The notes beneath the pieces are model-generated. The model was not told where the DNA came from. It searched no databases and was given only the letters and a program-made list of their open reading frames with translations. The translations under genes were made by a program, and so were the position numbers. From JAHEAO01 sp041633555 (lineage in GTDB: Bacteria > Pseudomonadota > Alphaproteobacteria > Rhodobacterales > Rhodobacteraceae), in contig JBFKFZ010000002.1 in the NCBI GenBank assembly GCA_041633555.1, positions 62,001 to 126,000 of the forward strand: DNA of 64,000 bases, in the 5' to 3' direction. This document shows, one piece after another, positions 44,254 to 53,955 of the stretch (its first letter is position 1; each line of letters opens with the position of its first letter).

Positions 44254-45377
44254 GTTGCGAACCGTCTGCGAAACCTGAGGAAGAAGCCGGGCTTTTCTGC
44301 CAACCACAGAAGCCCCCAGAGCACGATCAGCCCGAGCCAGGTCGAGGCATAGACCAGCGGCCAGAGGGCCGCGTCCGTTCGGGCCATGTCGGCCATCATG
44401 TTGTCGAAGGATTTGAGCAAGATGAGTATCACCACCGCCGCCAGCATTTGCCGCCAGAGGCCGAACCGGCTGAACCCGCCGACCAGGAGCGCCGCGAACC
44501 CGATCAGCGCCGCCACCAGCGATAGGCTGGCCTGTGCGAAGCGGTTATGGCCCTCCTGCAGCAGTTCGGCGCGGGTATCGGCGGTTTGCCGGACAAGCTC
44601 TGGCGTGGGGAACAATAGTTCGCGGGTTGAAAGCTCCTTGGCATTGGGCCGTCGCGATCCGCTTGCGCCGATCATCGAGGTCACATCGAGCGCCAGATCC
44701 TCGAAATCGGTGACCGAGAGATTCTGGCTGGCGAGCCGCAGGGTCTGGGCGGTGCCGTCGAACATGATCAGCTTGGGTCCGTCATCGTCGCGGATCAGCA
44801 GCGCCCGCCGCGCGGCGTAGGCGATGCGCTGGGTCTCGGAGCGCGCATCCGATAGAAAGACATCCAGCATTTCGCCATCGGGTGTGATCTCGCGGATATA
44901 GAAGGTCATGCCGTTGGCCGGGTGCAGAAACGTGCCTTCACGGAACAGCCGGCTGGTCAGGTCATTGGCAATTTCCGCCTGCCGGGTTCGCAATTCGCTT
45001 AAGCTCGCGGGCACGAGAAAATGCGTCATCACGGAAACCAGCAATGCGACGAAGATCGAGAACACCATGACCGGGCGGGCCAGCCGCATCGGCGAATAGC
45101 CCGTCGCCTGCACCACTACCAGCTCTGATTCTGATGACAGGCGGTTGACCGTATAGACCGAGGCCGCAAAAGCCGACATCGGCATCACAAGGCGGATGAC
45201 GTTGGGCAGGCTGAGCGCCGTAAATTCCAGGAACACCACCGCCGACTGGCCGTTCGCGATCAGCTGGTCGAAGAGCACCACTGCGCGGTTGACCCAGTAG
45301 ACCATCACCAGGACAAGCGAGAAGAAGCCGAACAATATCATGAGCTGCGACAACAGATATCTGTCGAACTTGGCCAC
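44250..45377 (-). CDS. lptF: LPS export ABC transporter permease LptF
   Basis: Partner of LptG, 375 residues. FDRYLLSQLMILFGFFSLVL at the N-terminus, a periplasmic jellyroll in the middle, and a C-terminal three-helix bundle match the family. The start is GTG at 45377 with AAGGGAA upstream; this matches the usual first residues (VAKFDRYL), whereas the open frame further upstream is unlike the family. First gene of a seven-gene minus-strand operon, divergent from pepA by about 130 bases. Confidence 0.94.
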   Translation of the reverse strand: MAKFDRYLLSQLMILFGFFSLVLVMVYWVNRAVVLFDQLIANGQSAVVFLEFTALSLPNVIRLVMPMSAFAASVYTVNRLSSESELVVVQATGYSPMRLARPVMVFSIFVALLVSVMTHFLVPASLSELRTRQAEIANDLTSRLFREGTFLHPANGMTFYIREITPDGEMLDVFLSDARSETQRIAYAARRALLIRDDDGPKLIMFDGTAQTLRLASQNLSVTDFEDLALDVTSMIGASGSRRPNAKELSTRELLFPTPELVRQTADTRAELLQEGHNRFAQASLSLVAALIGFAALLVGGFSRFGLWRQMLAAVVILILLKSFDNMMADMARTDAALWPLVYASTWLGLIVLWGLLWLAEKPGFFLRFRRRFAT

Positions 45378-45511
45378 TCGGATTTCCCTTGATGCTGCCG
45401 GTCGCTTGTTTTCCGGGGACACTAGCCGATCGGTGGCGGCGGGAAAACTCATATCTGGTCAATCGGCGGGTCGAGGATTAGGAAAGGCGAAACACCGCAT
45501 AGGAGAGTACG

Positions 45512-46981
<1,470 letters not shown>

Positions 46982-47023
46982 AGTCAGAAGCATTATGAGG
47001 CGACGCCATGGGGAGGACGTGCC

Positions 47024-47428
47024 ATGATCATTCCAGCGACACGCTACCGGGATTGCGAGGCAGCACTCGCCTTTCTCAAGGACGTCTTCGGGCTGACCGA
47101 ATATGCGGTCTACCGTGATGACACTGGCGCGATCCAGCATGCGCAGATGGTGTCCGGGTCCGGTATGGTGATGTTCGGCCCGCCCAATCCGGGGCCATTC
47201 GATGCCTACATGGCTGATCCGGGCGAGATCGGTGGCCGGATAACCGCCTCGATCTACGTCGTCATCGACGATGTCGAAGGGCGTTATGCGCATGTCACCG
47301 GTAAGGGCGCGAAGGTGCTGTTGCCGCTGAAATCCGAGGATTACGGTGGCCAGAGCTTCACCGTCGCTGATCCGGAAGGGCATATCTGGACGTTTGGGGA
47401 CTATGATCCCCTGGCCCGCACCGATTGA
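47024..47428 (+). CDS. VOC (glyoxalase/bleomycin-resistance) family protein
   Basis: Small single-domain protein of 134 residues with two beta-alpha-beta-beta-beta repeats. It shows the VOC start MIIPATRYRDCEAALAFLKD and the end SFTVADPEGHIWTFGDYDP, with a likely metal Glu/His pair absent or unclear. The repeat resembles glyoxalase-like antibiotic resistance or dioxygenase folds. The exact function is unknown. It is followed directly by holC, whose start overlaps its stop by one base, so the two are cotranscribed. Confidence 0.85.
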   Translation: MIIPATRYRDCEAALAFLKDVFGLTEYAVYRDDTGAIQHAQMVSGSGMVMFGPPNPGPFDAYMADPGEIGGRITASIYVVIDDVEGRYAHVTGKGAKVLLPLKSEDYGGQSFTVADPEGHIWTFGDYDPLARTD

Positions 47429-47892
47429 TGGGGGCGATCTACTTTTATCACCTGACCCAGTCGCCGCTGGAGGCGACCTTGCCAACGCTGCTCACCAAGG
47501 CGCGGGCTGCGGGATGGCGGATCGTGGTGCGCGGCACCGATGCCAAGCGGCTCGACTGGCTCGACGACAAGCTGTGGCTCCTGTCCGATGACAGTTTTCT
47601 GGCGCATGGCGCGGCCGGAGGCGAATATGACGGCGACCAGCCGATCCTTCTGACAACCGCGGATGACATGCCGAACGGGGCGTCCTGCCTGATGGCCGTT
47701 GACGGCGCTGCCGTTGCCCCAAGCGAAGTGGCGGCGCTGGACCGGGTGTGCATCCTTTTCGACGGAAATGACACCGCCGCGCTGCAGACCGCGCGCGACC
47801 AGTGGAAACTGCTGACCGTGGCAGGATGCGCCGCACAATACTGGTTACAGGAAGGCGGCAACTGGGCCAAGAAGGCCGAAACCGGCGACTGA
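47428..47892 (+). CDS. holC: DNA polymerase III chi subunit
   Basis: Accessory clamp-loader subunit that links the replicase to SSB, 154 residues. The sequence IYFYHLTQSPLEATLPTLL, WRIVVRGTDAKRLDWLDDKL and WLLSDDSFLAHGAAGGEYDG matches HolC. The ATG at 47428 is taken rather than the TTG three bases earlier. pepA-holC neighbours are common in alphaproteobacteria; here a VOC gene intervenes. A 110-base gap with a weak GC hairpin near 47970-47985 follows. Confidence 0.94.
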   Translation: MGAIYFYHLTQSPLEATLPTLLTKARAAGWRIVVRGTDAKRLDWLDDKLWLLSDDSFLAHGAAGGEYDGDQPILLTTADDMPNGASCLMAVDGAAVAPSEVAALDRVCILFDGNDTAALQTARDQWKLLTVAGCAAQYWLQEGGNWAKKAETGD

Positions 47893-48002
47893 TCCGAAGC
47901 GACACTGCGGAGACAGGTCGCCGCCGATCATGTTTTGCCTGGAAGCCTATCGACAAGCGGCACCGCGACGCGGCGAAGCCGCGGCGCAATATCTTTCTCG
48001 GC

Positions 48003-48587
48003 CTAGCGTGTCAAAACCAGCCGGCCATCTTCGATCTCGATCCGTTGAAACCGCTGCAGGTAATCCATGCCCAGAAGCGAACGGTCCATTTCGCCGTCAT
48101 TCACATATACCGTCACGTCGCGGTCGAGTATCTCACCCAGCCGCATCTCGTTCACCCTGGCTCGGGCCGTGCGCACGATGCCGTTGGCGGTGGTCGCGCT
48201 TCCTGCATAGACGAGGCTTTCAGGATCGACGCCGATCCGCCGCGCATCGGCGCGCGTCAGCACGATGCCCGAAGCCCCGGTATCGACGATGAACTCCACC
48301 GGCGTGTCGTTGAGGCCCAGAACCAGGTGATAATGCCCGTCCGGCCCGCGTGGCACTTCGATCGTTCCCGCGTCGATGATCGACTGGCGCGGAGCCACAT
48401 CGTAACGGATGTCGGACCAGAGACCGACCGCGGCAATCACGCCGATGAAGATCACCCCCCAGATCGCGGCCTGTTGTGCGGTCTTGCCCAGGCTCTCGCG
48501 GGCCTGGGCCAGAAAATAGCCGCCCACGGCAAGGCCAAGCAGAGCAAGGTAAGCCAGTCTTGCATAATCGTCTCCGGACATGCTCAT
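48003..48587 (-). CDS. TIGR02281-family membrane aspartic protease (retropepsin-like)
   Basis: A 194-residue protein with two N-terminal membrane helices (about 10-28 and 38-58) and a periplasmic retropepsin-like domain. The active site DTGAS is at 102-106 (FIVDTGASGIVLT), and a second flap strand VYVNDGEMDRSLLGMDYLQRF is present. This clan AA family is common in alphaproteobacteria. It acts as a homodimer in retropepsins, so one Asp per chain is enough. Substrates are not known. Confidence 0.9.
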   Translation of the reverse strand: MSMSGDDYARLAYLALLGLAVGGYFLAQARESLGKTAQQAAIWGVIFIGVIAAVGLWSDIRYDVAPRQSIIDAGTIEVPRGPDGHYHLVLGLNDTPVEFIVDTGASGIVLTRADARRIGVDPESLVYAGSATTANGIVRTARARVNEMRLGEILDRDVTVYVNDGEMDRSLLGMDYLQRFQRIEIEDGRLVLTR

Positions 48588-48627
48588 CTCCCTTCCGCTT
48601 CATAGATAGGAATGGCAGGGCGAAATG

Positions 48628-49248
48628 TCAGCCAGCAGCTGCCCAAAATCCGTATCCGGCCAGACCATCGAGCACGAATTGCACCGACAGTGCGGCCAAC
48701 AGCATTCCCAGAATCCGGGTCGTGACATTGATGCCGGTGTCGCCCAAGGCCCGCTCCATGAGGCCCGCGCCGAGGAATGAGACGCCGGACAGGATAACCA
48801 CGCCCGCCATCATCAGGTGAATGATCAAAACACCCTGCCAGTCATCTGCTTGGCCAACCAACAGGATCATCGTCGCCATGGCACCCGGTCCGGCGATCAA
48901 CGGAATCGCCAGCGGGAAGACCGACGGGTCGGCGGCATTCGGGGTCTGGCTCTGGCGGCGCGGTGTGCGGCGCTCGAACAGCATGTCGAGGGCGGTCAGG
49001 AACAGCAGGATCCCGCCAGCAATGCGGAAGGCGGGGATCGAGATGCCGATGAAATTCAGCACCGCCTCACCCAGTAAGCCGAAAGCGGTCAAGAGCAGGA
49101 TCGCCACGATGCAGGCGCGAAGCGCTACGGCCCGGCGATGCGCGTCGTCGGTGCCCTTGGTCAGGGCAATGAAGAGCGGTGCCAGAGCGATCGGGTCGAT
49201 GATGACCAGAAGCGTCACGAAGACGGTGATAAGTGAGGTCGTTTCCAT
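48628..49248 (-). CDS. MarC family integral membrane protein
   Basis: A 206-residue inner-membrane protein with six predicted helices. It contains the MarC signatures LLVIIDPIALAPLFIALTKG, FLGEAVLNFIG-like GLLGEAVLNFIGIS and PLAIPLIAGPGAMATMILLV. Once proposed for multiple antibiotic resistance, the family is now of unknown function. The ATG follows immediately on the stop of the ABC-F gene (TAG then ATG with no gap), which implies translational coupling with that gene. Confidence 0.93.
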   Translation of the reverse strand: METTSLITVFVTLLVIIDPIALAPLFIALTKGTDDAHRRAVALRACIVAILLLTAFGLLGEAVLNFIGISIPAFRIAGGILLFLTALDMLFERRTPRRQSQTPNAADPSVFPLAIPLIAGPGAMATMILLVGQADDWQGVLIIHLMMAGVVILSGVSFLGAGLMERALGDTGINVTTRILGMLLAALSVQFVLDGLAGYGFWAAAG

Positions 49249-51099
49249 CTAAGCGTTCACGCCTTCCAGTTTTTCCAACGCCGCCAGCCACAGTTCCTCA
49301 GCCCGGTCGAGCCCTTCCATGACTTCGGCATATTTGCGCTGCCAGACCTCTGCTTCGCCCTGCTTGCCATCCTCGTAGAGCGCCGGACTTGCGAGCTTTT
49401 TCGCCAGCTTGTCGCGCATTTCGTTCAATTTGGCCACCCGCGCCTCGCATTTGCGGACCTCGGCCTTCAGCGCCAGCACCTCGTCGCGGCTGGCGGGCGG
49501 CCGTGCAGGTTTCGCCTTGGTGGGCTTCTCTGCAGTTTTGTCGGTGGCCAGCAGCATCTTGCGATAGGCTTCAAGATCGTCCTCGTAGGGCGCGACCCGG
49601 CCGTCCTTGACCAGCCACAGCCGGTCGGCGACGAGGCTGAGCAGGTGCATGTCATGGCTGACGAGGACCACGGCGCCGGAATAGGCGGTCAGCGCCTCCA
49701 TCAGCCCCTCGCGGCTTTCGATGTCGAGGTGATTGGTCGGTTCGTCGAGGATCAAGAGATGCGGCGAGTCGATCGTCGCGATCAAGAGCGACAGGCGCGC
49801 CCGCTGGCCGCCTGAAAGCCGGCCGGATTCAAGTTCCGCTTGATCGGCATTCATCCCGAAACTCGCCAGCCGGGCGCGAAGCTTGGCTGGTGTTTCGGCC
49901 GGGCGCAACCGGCGGATATGGTCGAGCGGGCTTTCCTCGGGGCGGAGCTCGTCGAGCTGGTGCTGGGCGAAATAGCCGATGCGAAGCTTGTTCGAGCGCG
50001 TGACGCGGCCACCCATGGGTTGAAGTTTGCCTGCCAAGAGCTTGGAAAGTGTCGATTTTCCCTCTCCGTTGCGGCCTAGAAGCGCGATCCGGTCATCCTG
50101 GTCGATGCGCAGGTTGAGTTTTGAGAGGACCGGTGTATCGGTATAGCCGACGCTGGCGCTTTCCATGTTGATGATCGGGGGCGACAGCTCCTCTGGTTCG
50201 GGGAAGGTAAAACGGCGGAGTGCGGCTTCCTCTGGCCGGGTGATCGGCTGCATCTTCTCGATCATCTTCAGACGCGACTGGGCCTGTTTCGCTTTCGAAG
50301 CCTTGTAGCGGAAGCGGTCGACGAAGCTTTGCAGATGCGCGCGGCGGGCATCCTGCTTGACCGCCTCGGCCTCGGCCACGGCCAGTCGGGCGGCGCGGGT
50401 GCGGGCGAAGGTGTCGTAGGGGCCCTGGTAGAGTGTCAGCTTGCGGTCTTCGAGATGCAGGATCGCGCCCACGGAGCGGTTCAAAAGCTCGCGGTCGTGG
50501 CTGACGATGATGACGGTATGGGGATATTTCGTCAGATAGTTTTCCAGCCAGAGCGCGCCTTCGAGGTCGAGATAGTTTGTCGGCTCGTCGAGAAGCAGGA
50601 GGTCAGGGGCCGAGAAGAGGACCGCGGCAAGGGCCACGCGCATCCGCCAGCCTCCCGAGAAAGCCGAGCAGGGCTGCAGCTGTTCCTCGTAGGTGAAGCC
50701 AAGGCCGCGCAGGATGGCGCTGGCCCGCGCCTCGGCCGACCAGGCGTCGATGTCGGCGAGACGGGTCTGGATCTCGGCGATCCGGGCGCCGTCGCTGGCG
50801 GTCTCGCTTTCGGCCATCAGCCGGGCGCGCTCGGTATCGGCGGCCAGAACTGTGTCGATCAGTGAATCCTCGTTGCCGGGAACCTCTTGCGCGACACCGC
50901 CGATGCGGTGGCGGGCGGGCAGGCGGATCTCGCCGCCTTCCAGCACCAGCTCGCCGCGGATCAGCTTGAAAAGCGTGGTCTTGCCGGTGCCATTGCGCCC
51001 GACCAGGCCGACCTTGTGGCCGGTCGGAATGACGGCGCTGGCGCCTTCGATCAGCGGGCGACCCTCGACGGAATAGGTGATGTTCTCGATCCGCAGCAT
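49249..51099 (-). CDS. ABC-F family ATPase (Uup/YheS type)
   Basis: Soluble protein with two ABC domains and no membrane segment, 616 residues. Walker A motifs: GRNGTGKTT at 34-42 and GRNGEGKST in the second half; LLLLDEPTNYLDLEGALWL and LLILDEPTNHLDIESREGL are Walker B plus signature aspartates. The interdomain linker (P-site tRNA-interaction motif) is rich in Lys and Arg. A C-terminal coiled-coil arm ends the protein. ABC-F proteins act on ribosomes, in translation or antibiotic resistance; YheS is the closest style. It is coupled to the downstream MarC gene. Confidence 0.94.
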   Translation of the reverse strand: MLRIENITYSVEGRPLIEGASAVIPTGHKVGLVGRNGTGKTTLFKLIRGELVLEGGEIRLPARHRIGGVAQEVPGNEDSLIDTVLAADTERARLMAESETASDGARIAEIQTRLADIDAWSAEARASAILRGLGFTYEEQLQPCSAFSGGWRMRVALAAVLFSAPDLLLLDEPTNYLDLEGALWLENYLTKYPHTVIIVSHDRELLNRSVGAILHLEDRKLTLYQGPYDTFARTRAARLAVAEAEAVKQDARRAHLQSFVDRFRYKASKAKQAQSRLKMIEKMQPITRPEEAALRRFTFPEPEELSPPIINMESASVGYTDTPVLSKLNLRIDQDDRIALLGRNGEGKSTLSKLLAGKLQPMGGRVTRSNKLRIGYFAQHQLDELRPEESPLDHIRRLRPAETPAKLRARLASFGMNADQAELESGRLSGGQRARLSLLIATIDSPHLLILDEPTNHLDIESREGLMEALTAYSGAVVLVSHDMHLLSLVADRLWLVKDGRVAPYEDDLEAYRKMLLATDKTAEKPTKAKPARPPASRDEVLALKAEVRKCEARVAKLNEMRDKLAKKLASPALYEDGKQGEAEVWQRKYAEVMEGLDRAEELWLAALEKLEGVNA

Positions 51100-51307
51100 G
51101 GGCGGTCTCTGCACGAGGCGACAGGAATGGTCAATCGCCAGCGCGGCGATTGCGCCGCGCTTCGCGCACTCAGGACCGACCGTGTGGGCGCTTGCGACAG
51201 AATGAACAGCGGGGTTCCGGCTTTTCAAGGCGCGGGTCGCGTGTTAGGGCAGCGCCGGAATTTGCGGCAGGCATGGGGCCGGTCGCGTTTTGACAATAGA
51301 GGCAGAC

Positions 51308-51730
51308 ATGGCCACCGAACGCACCCTTTCTATCATCAAGCCCGACGCCACCCGCCGCAACCTGACCGGCAAGATCAATGCCAAGTTCGAAGAGGCCGGG
51401 CTGCGCATCATCGCGCAAAAGCGGATCCACCTGACCTCGGCGCAGGCCGGTCAGTTCTACGAGGTCCACAAGGACCGGCCGTTCTACGGCGAGCTGTGCG
51501 AATTCATGGCCTCAGAGCCGGTGGTCGTACAGGTGCTGGAAGGTGAAGGCGCGATAGCCAGGAATCGCGAAGTGATGGGGGCGACCAACCCTGCCGATGC
51601 GGCTGCGGGCACGATCCGCGCCGAATTCGCCGAATCCGTCGGCGAGAACTCGGTACACGGTTCGGACGCGCCCGACACCGCGGCGCAAGAGATCAGCTTC
51701 TTTTTCTCGGGACTGGAACTGGTCGGCTAG
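51308..51730 (+). CDS. ndk: nucleoside diphosphate kinase
   Basis: Equilibrates nucleoside triphosphates using a phospho-histidine intermediate, 140 residues. The catalytic His117 is in GENSVHGSD, and ERTLSIIKPDATRR plus FYEVHKDRPFYGEL mark the ATP-binding site. The ATG at 51308 follows AGAGGCAGAC; a short in-frame extension upstream is not conserved. It converges with the TfoX-C gene, overlapping it by four bases, and is divergent from the ABC-F gene. Confidence 0.98.
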   Translation: MATERTLSIIKPDATRRNLTGKINAKFEEAGLRIIAQKRIHLTSAQAGQFYEVHKDRPFYGELCEFMASEPVVVQVLEGEGAIARNREVMGATNPADAAAGTIRAEFAESVGENSVHGSDAPDTAAQEISFFFSGLELVG

Positions 51731-52074
51731 GTCGATCGCCTGATCACGCCAATCGCATCGAGGGCCGCTTCAAGATCGAGGCGGCCCTTGCCCTTCGAGG
51801 GGGAGGTGGCGGCTTTCGCCTTGAGCGCGTCGAAGCGGGCGCGGAGCCCATCCTTTTCCTTGCCGCGGCAATCGTTCCACGGCCGGCCCTGCAAGCCCAT
51901 GACGAGCGCGTAATAGCCGATGAAATGCGGCTGGCCACCCGATTGCAGATATTTCAGGTAGGCGGCATCGGCACCAAGCGTCCGCAACTGGTCCGCCGTG
52001 GTGATGCCCGCACGGGCAAAGCCCTGATCCGACGCAGGGCCGAGATTGCGAATCGACGAAACCGGGCCTCCCAT
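51727..52074 (-). CDS. TfoX/Sxy family C-terminal domain protein
   Basis: A 115-residue protein containing only the helix-hairpin-helix-like TfoX C-terminal domain: IRNLGPASDQGFARAGITT, LRTLGADAAYLKYLQSGG and YYALVMGLQGRPWND. It lacks the N-terminal TfoX domain of the competence regulator Sxy. Similar stand-alone proteins exist in alphaproteobacteria; their function is unknown. A basic tail (KAKAATSPSKGKGR) could bind nucleic acid. It overlaps the end of ndk on the other strand. Confidence 0.8.
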   Translation of the reverse strand: MGGPVSSIRNLGPASDQGFARAGITTADQLRTLGADAAYLKYLQSGGQPHFIGYYALVMGLQGRPWNDCRGKEKDGLRARFDALKAKAATSPSKGKGRLDLEAALDAIGVIRRST

Positions 52075-52127
52075 CGGAACCTCCCGGTTCCGATCCTAGC
52101 CTGCCGGTGCGCCGCTGTCAGCCGCTC

Positions 52128-52307
52128 TCAGATGCTGGCCCAGTCATCAAACTGGGTCGGCGCATCAGAGCCGCCCTGCTGCACCGAGCCGTGATTGTCA
52201 TCTCCGGCTTGCCGCTGCGAAGTTGTACCGGTCTTGGCCTGATCGGCCTGCCGATTCTTCTCGATGCGTCTGTCACGCGCAGCGTCTTCTTGATTTGCCC
52301 TTGCCAT
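52128..52307 (-). CDS. small polar protein, hypothetical
   Basis: A 59-codon frame starting MARANQEDAARDRRIEKNRQ and ending GGSDAPTQFDDWASI. The ATG has an excellent ribosome binding site (GAAGGAG at six bases), which is the main reason to believe it. It is rich in Gln, Asp, Arg and lacks hydrophobic segments, so it is probably disordered. I do not recognise a family. It lies 53 bases upstream of the TfoX-C gene and could be cotranscribed with it. Confidence 0.5.
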   Translation of the reverse strand: MARANQEDAARDRRIEKNRQADQAKTGTTSQRQAGDDNHGSVQQGGSDAPTQFDDWASI

Positions 52308-52750
52308 CGTTACTCCTTCGCCGTCCCTCCTGGACATGGCCTTACGTTTCCCCAGCACTCGAAGTGTGCGCCTGTTGCCGCGACTTGGGAACAGGACAGC
52401 AAACGGACGTGGCCTGACAGTGGCAGAATTGCAATGAGTTTGGGGCAGTCGGACCGCGTATTCGGGGTGCGATCATCCTTCGGGTTTTGAGTCGCCTGCT
52501 CAGAGGCATCCAATTGTTAACAAAGGCTTAATGCGGATCGTCTGACTTGGGCCATCGCCGATGCGGCGGGACATGCCACGGCGTGTGGGCATTGCCAAGT
52601 CACCTTTTTGCGAGCCGCCGGGCGACTTTATCGATTGTTTCATCAATGTTGCAGGGCGTGATCCATTGTTGGCAAATCGTCAATGATTTACGCCAGAATA
52701 TGGATCTGTTTCGAGCCCTGCATTGGGGTACGTGCACGTAGATTCGGGGA
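52308..52750. other. intergenic stretch without recognisable gene
   Basis: About 440 bases between the small ORF (minus) and the reductase stop. No tRNA, repeat or convincing coding frame was seen. Local base composition is more A/T-rich than the flanks, especially 52620-52720. An imperfect inverted repeat (ATGCCAC / GTGGGCAT) is near 52570-52590. Promoters for the small ORF are presumably near 52320-52400 on the minus strand. Confidence 0.4.
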
Positions 52751-53803
52751 TCAGGCGGCAGTCTTGCGGTTCTCTTGCAGCTTTTCGTCGACGATCGCGA
52801 CGGTCTCGGTAATCGCCGGATGCGACAGTCCCACGGCATCGGCCGTCAGTTTGATCAGCTTGTCGACACGCTCGATATTGGTCGATCCGGAAAAGACGGC
52901 GCGCGCGGCGGAGGAGGGTTTCAGGAGGTTCTGCGCGGCGGCAGCATATTTCTCGAACGGGACCATGTCATCGGAATCGGCACCGAGTTTCTCGACAAGG
53001 CCGTTGACGAAGACGTAGATCTCTTTCGATTTTGCGAGATCGCCATGCACCGCGTCTCGGATCGCCTGCGGGCCGTCCCGCGTGATGCAGCGATAGTTTC
53101 CGGCGGCCAGCATCGCCCATTTCGCAAACGGTACGTAGAGCGAGTCGAAGACGCGCAACTTTACCGGCACGTCCTTGCCGTCGATCCGGTACGCGTCGAT
53201 ACCGCTTTCCAGCTCGGCCAGCATGGCGTCGAGCTTCGGGTCGTCGAACTTCGAGACCTTGAAGTTGGTCGGCAGCCCGACATGCAGGATGTTCGGTCCT
53301 TCCTCGGGCGGGCGGAAGGCCTGCGGATCGGGCGAGCAGAGCGTCATCAGCTTCGGATCGAACTCATCCCAGATCTCTGCATTCAGGAAGGCACCTTGCA
53401 GGCCAGAGCAATCGAGGCCGGGAATGCGCTTGAGATAGGGCAGGGGCGGCATGTTCATGATCGACATGCAGGCGACCCTGGCTTTCGCGACGCGGGACAG
53501 GAGGTCGATGAGTGTCGGGTGCGAATATTGCGGCTCTTGCATGGCAAGGCAAACAAGGTCGTAGTCTTCGGGGCGGGCATCTTCGGGCGTTGACGCGGCG
53601 GTCTTGCCCGCAAGATCGCCCGAAGGAATGCTGCGGTGGTTGTCCTCGTCGCGCAGCTTGATGCGGACCTCGGTGCCCTTGGAATTGATCAGCGCGGCGG
53701 TTTCGGCGCGACAGACAAGGGTAACGTCGTGACCTGCGGCGGCGAACTTGGTGCCGAGCAGGGATCCGTAGGAAGCACCGAGAATGAGAATCTTGTACGG
53801 CAT
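52751..53803 (-). CDS. ketopantoate reductase family (ApbA/PanE) protein
   Basis: NADPH-binding oxidoreductase of the PanE type, 350 residues. The Rossmann start ILILGASYGSLLGTKFAAAG, the CRAETAALI segment and the C-terminal helical domain with KWAMLAAGNYRCITRDGPQA resemble 2-dehydropantoate reductase, but the protein is longer than E. coli PanE. Substrates other than ketopantoate are quite likely. The start ATG at 53803 has AAGGA at eight bases; an ATG at 53812 is in frame. It follows sucD after a 150-base gap on the same strand. Confidence 0.85.
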   Translation of the reverse strand: MPYKILILGASYGSLLGTKFAAAGHDVTLVCRAETAALINSKGTEVRIKLRDEDNHRSIPSGDLAGKTAASTPEDARPEDYDLVCLAMQEPQYSHPTLIDLLSRVAKARVACMSIMNMPPLPYLKRIPGLDCSGLQGAFLNAEIWDEFDPKLMTLCSPDPQAFRPPEEGPNILHVGLPTNFKVSKFDDPKLDAMLAELESGIDAYRIDGKDVPVKLRVFDSLYVPFAKWAMLAAGNYRCITRDGPQAIRDAVHGDLAKSKEIYVFVNGLVEKLGADSDDMVPFEKYAAAAQNLLKPSSAARAVFSGSTNIERVDKLIKLTADAVGLSHPAITETVAIVDEKLQENRKTAA

Positions 53804-53917
53804 GTCAGGCATCCTTCTTCGCGTGTCAGCGCGTCATATCACGGGATCGAATCGGCCGGGCATTTGGAAACCGGCGTTTTCACGACCAGAATGGTCACAG
53901 GTCAGAATTTCTGCGCG

Positions 53918-53933
53918 CGCCGGGATCCCGGCG
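53918..53933. repeat. perfect 16-base GC palindrome after sucD
   Basis: CGCCGGGATCCCGGCG is fully self-complementary, flanked by further GCGCGC/GCGCGC pairing. It begins 23 bases after the sucD stop on the minus strand, with no T-run. It may end or slow sucCD transcription, or protect the mRNA 3' end. Confidence 0.45.
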
Positions 53934-53955
53934 GAGCGGCGCGCACCCGTCCTGG

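Noticed and set aside
47965..47990. Small GC hairpin (CGCGGC-GAA-GCCGCG) after holC as terminator
   Set aside because: Stem of only six pairs and no T-run on either strand; could be chance in GC-rich DNA.
52570..52590. Imperfect inverted repeat ATGCCAC / GTGGGCAT
   Set aside because: One extra base breaks the symmetry, and nothing around it suggests function.
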